Assembly: GCA_030744095.1 (NCBI GenBank)
Contig: JASLRF010000150.1
Span: 1 to 7,566, forward strand
DNA length: 7,566 nt
Reading direction: 5' to 3'
Origin: Pirellulaceae bacterium
GTDB lineage: Bacteria > Planctomycetota > Planctomycetia > Pirellulales > Pirellulaceae
Below the pieces are notes generated by a model, which saw nothing but the letters and a program-made list of their open reading frames with translations, ran no database searches and had not been told where the DNA came from. Below, one piece after another: positions 6,650 to 7,566 of the stretch (position 1 is the first letter of the stretch; each line of letters begins with the position of its first letter). The position numbers were made by a program, and so were the translations under genes.

Positions 6650-7432
6650 ATGGGTTACATCAAGCTAATTCACTGGAAAGAGGAAGAGGCGGCTGAACGA
6701 GCGGAGAGAATCGCTGTTTGCGGTTATGAGGTTGATTGCGAGGCGCTCAACGACGGTTCAGCGTTGCGAGTGATGCTCAAGAGTCCGCCGCAGGCGGTCG
6801 TGATCGACTTATCTCGCCTACCGTCCCAAGGTCGGGACGTTGCACTTGCCTTACGAACGTCGCCGGCAACGCGTCGCGTGCCGATTGTGTTCGTCGAGGG
6901 CGAGCCGGAAAAGGTCACGCGGACAAAGACGTTACTGCCCGACGCGACCTATACACGATGGAGTCGCATTAAAACGTCGTTGGAAAAAGTACTGGCCAAC
7001 CCGCTCGCCAATCCGGTCGTTCCAGATTCAGTGTTGGCGGGCTATTCAGGTACGCCGTTGCCCAAGAAATTGGGGATCAAAGCAAACTCGACGTTAGTGC
7101 TTTTGAACGCCCCCAGCGGGTTCATGGACACGCTGGGCGCGCTGCCTGACAGCGTGACGATCAAGTCGACTGCGCGCGGACGCCGCGAATTGACCGTGTG
7201 GTTTCCTAAATCAGCTCGCGATCTGGAAAACCGAATCGATCGGCTGGCCGATCAAGTTGAACGTGGAGGACTTTGGATCGCCTGGCCCAAACAAGCTTCT
7301 GGAGTGAAGACTGACATCACTCAGACAATCGTGCGCAAGGTCGGCCTGGCCGCTGGGCTGGTGGATTTCAAGATCTGTTCGATAGACACGACATGGTCAG
7401 GGCTGAAATTCACGCGACGCAAGAAACAATGA
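6650..7432 (+). CDS. Degenerate receiver domain fused to a DUF3052-type domain
   Basis: Function unknown. Residues about 3-116 follow the alpha/beta pattern of a CheY-like receiver: beta-1 IKLIHW, a strand and D53 in AVVIDLSRLPSQGRDVALAL, then VPIVFVEGEPEKV and DATYTRW. D53 sits where the phosphorylated aspartate would be. The acidic pair after beta-1 is replaced by W9/K10 followed by a Glu run, the Thr/Ser after beta-4 is missing (V82-E83), and the beta-5 lysine is not evident, so it is probably a pseudo-receiver not phosphorylated in the usual way. After a linker with SVLAGYSGTPLPKKLGIK (127-144), residues about 140-256 match my recollection of DUF3052: LLNAPSGF (151-158), GGLWIAWPKQASGVKTDIT (206-224), AAGLVDFKICSIDTTWSGLK (234-253). 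There is no signal peptide, membrane helix or DNA-binding motif, so it is presumably cytosolic. It follows the permease by 18 bp, probably in the same operon, which does not by itself reveal its job. Confidence 0.85.
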   Translation: MGYIKLIHWKEEEAAERAERIAVCGYEVDCEALNDGSALRVMLKSPPQAVVIDLSRLPSQGRDVALALRTSPATRRVPIVFVEGEPEKVTRTKTLLPDATYTRWSRIKTSLEKVLANPLANPVVPDSVLAGYSGTPLPKKLGIKANSTLVLLNAPSGFMDTLGALPDSVTIKSTARGRRELTVWFPKSARDLENRIDRLADQVERGGLWIAWPKQASGVKTDITQTIVRKVGLAAGLVDFKICSIDTTWSGLKFTRRKKQ

Positions 7433-7566
7433 GACCCCGAAACGGACCGGTCGGTCTCGAATTTGGGGCGAATCGGATGCCGGGATCATTAGATTCGTCG
7501 CAATGTCGCCACCATTAAGCAAACTCCGCAAAAAACCTTCGAGCTTTTCGGGGCGTTGCGGGCCAC
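7397..7566 (-). CDS. Weak candidate: 3' end of a convergent gene
   Basis: One minus-strand frame is open from the right edge down to a TGA at 7397-7399, giving about 55 residues that include PEKLEGFLRSLLNGGDIA and end in SLFLASREFQP. The composition looks protein-like at first, but I recognise no family. It would overlap the last 36 bases of the receiver-DUF3052 gene tail to tail and would read through the stem-loop at 7435-7468. An alternative on the plus strand is a start at ATG 7503 (MSPPLSKLRKKPSS...), also open to the edge but with no Shine-Dalgarno site. Neither can be settled without the flanking sequence. Confidence 0.22.
   Translation of the reverse strand, partial: GPQRPEKLEGFLRSLLNGGDIATNLMIPASDSPQIRDRPVRFGVSLFLASREFQP
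7435..7468 (+). terminator. Stem-loop just after the permease/DUF3052 operon
   Basis: CCCCGAA (7435-7441) pairs with TTTGGGG (7462-7468) using one G-U, and inside it CG plus GACC (7443-7448) pair with GGTC and CG (7453-7456, 7458-7459) around a GGTC loop, with a small internal loop and one bulged T. It begins 2 nt after the TGA at 7430-7432. No U-tract follows, so it may be a transcript-end or protective structure rather than a textbook terminator. Confidence 0.4.

Overview
The window looks like a chromosomal segment of a planctomycete, most likely of the Pirellulales. This is an inference from moderate GC content, a large secreted protein of a type I recognise only as planctomycete-like, a receiver-DUF3052 fusion, sparse operon structure and Shine-Dalgarno signals of very mixed strength. 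No mobile element, CRISPR array, rRNA or tRNA gene is visible. All recognisable genes look like core or housekeeping genes rather than an accessory island.

Layout. Bases 1-1267 (minus strand) hold almost all of lysA, diaminopimelate decarboxylase, the last step of lysine synthesis; only the last few codons lie off the left edge. A 186-bp gap follows with a striking 51-bp interrupted palindrome (1351-1401). Bases 1454-3127 (minus) encode a 557-residue exported protein of unknown function that appears to contain two diverged copies of one domain; its start is best read as GTG. Bases 3128-3659 hold no convincing gene. Bases 3660-3887 (minus) encode translation initiation factor IF-1 (infA), with a GTG start behind a strong ribosome binding site and two small hairpins just after the stop. 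Bases 4063-5253 (minus) encode a PLP enzyme of the cystathionine gamma-synthase / gamma-lyase family.

Divergent from that enzyme, with only 16 bp between the two start codons, is a two-gene plus-strand unit: an APC-superfamily amino-acid permease (5270-6631) and, 18 bp later, a 260-residue protein (6650-7432) made of a degenerate CheY-like receiver domain and a DUF3052-type C-terminal domain. A stem-loop begins 2 nt after the last stop. The remaining right edge has at most a weak candidate for the 3' end of a convergent gene.

How they fit: the PLP enzyme and the permease share a very short divergent start region and both concern amino acids, so shared control is plausible but unproven. lysA and the exported protein are co-directional but separated by the palindrome, so they may or may not be cotranscribed. 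I see no clear undescribed multi-gene system. The most noteworthy items are the palindrome (whose mismatches become G-U pairs only in RNA from the strand carrying lysA), the 16-bp divergent start region, the pseudo-receiver-DUF3052 fusion and the duplicated exported protein.
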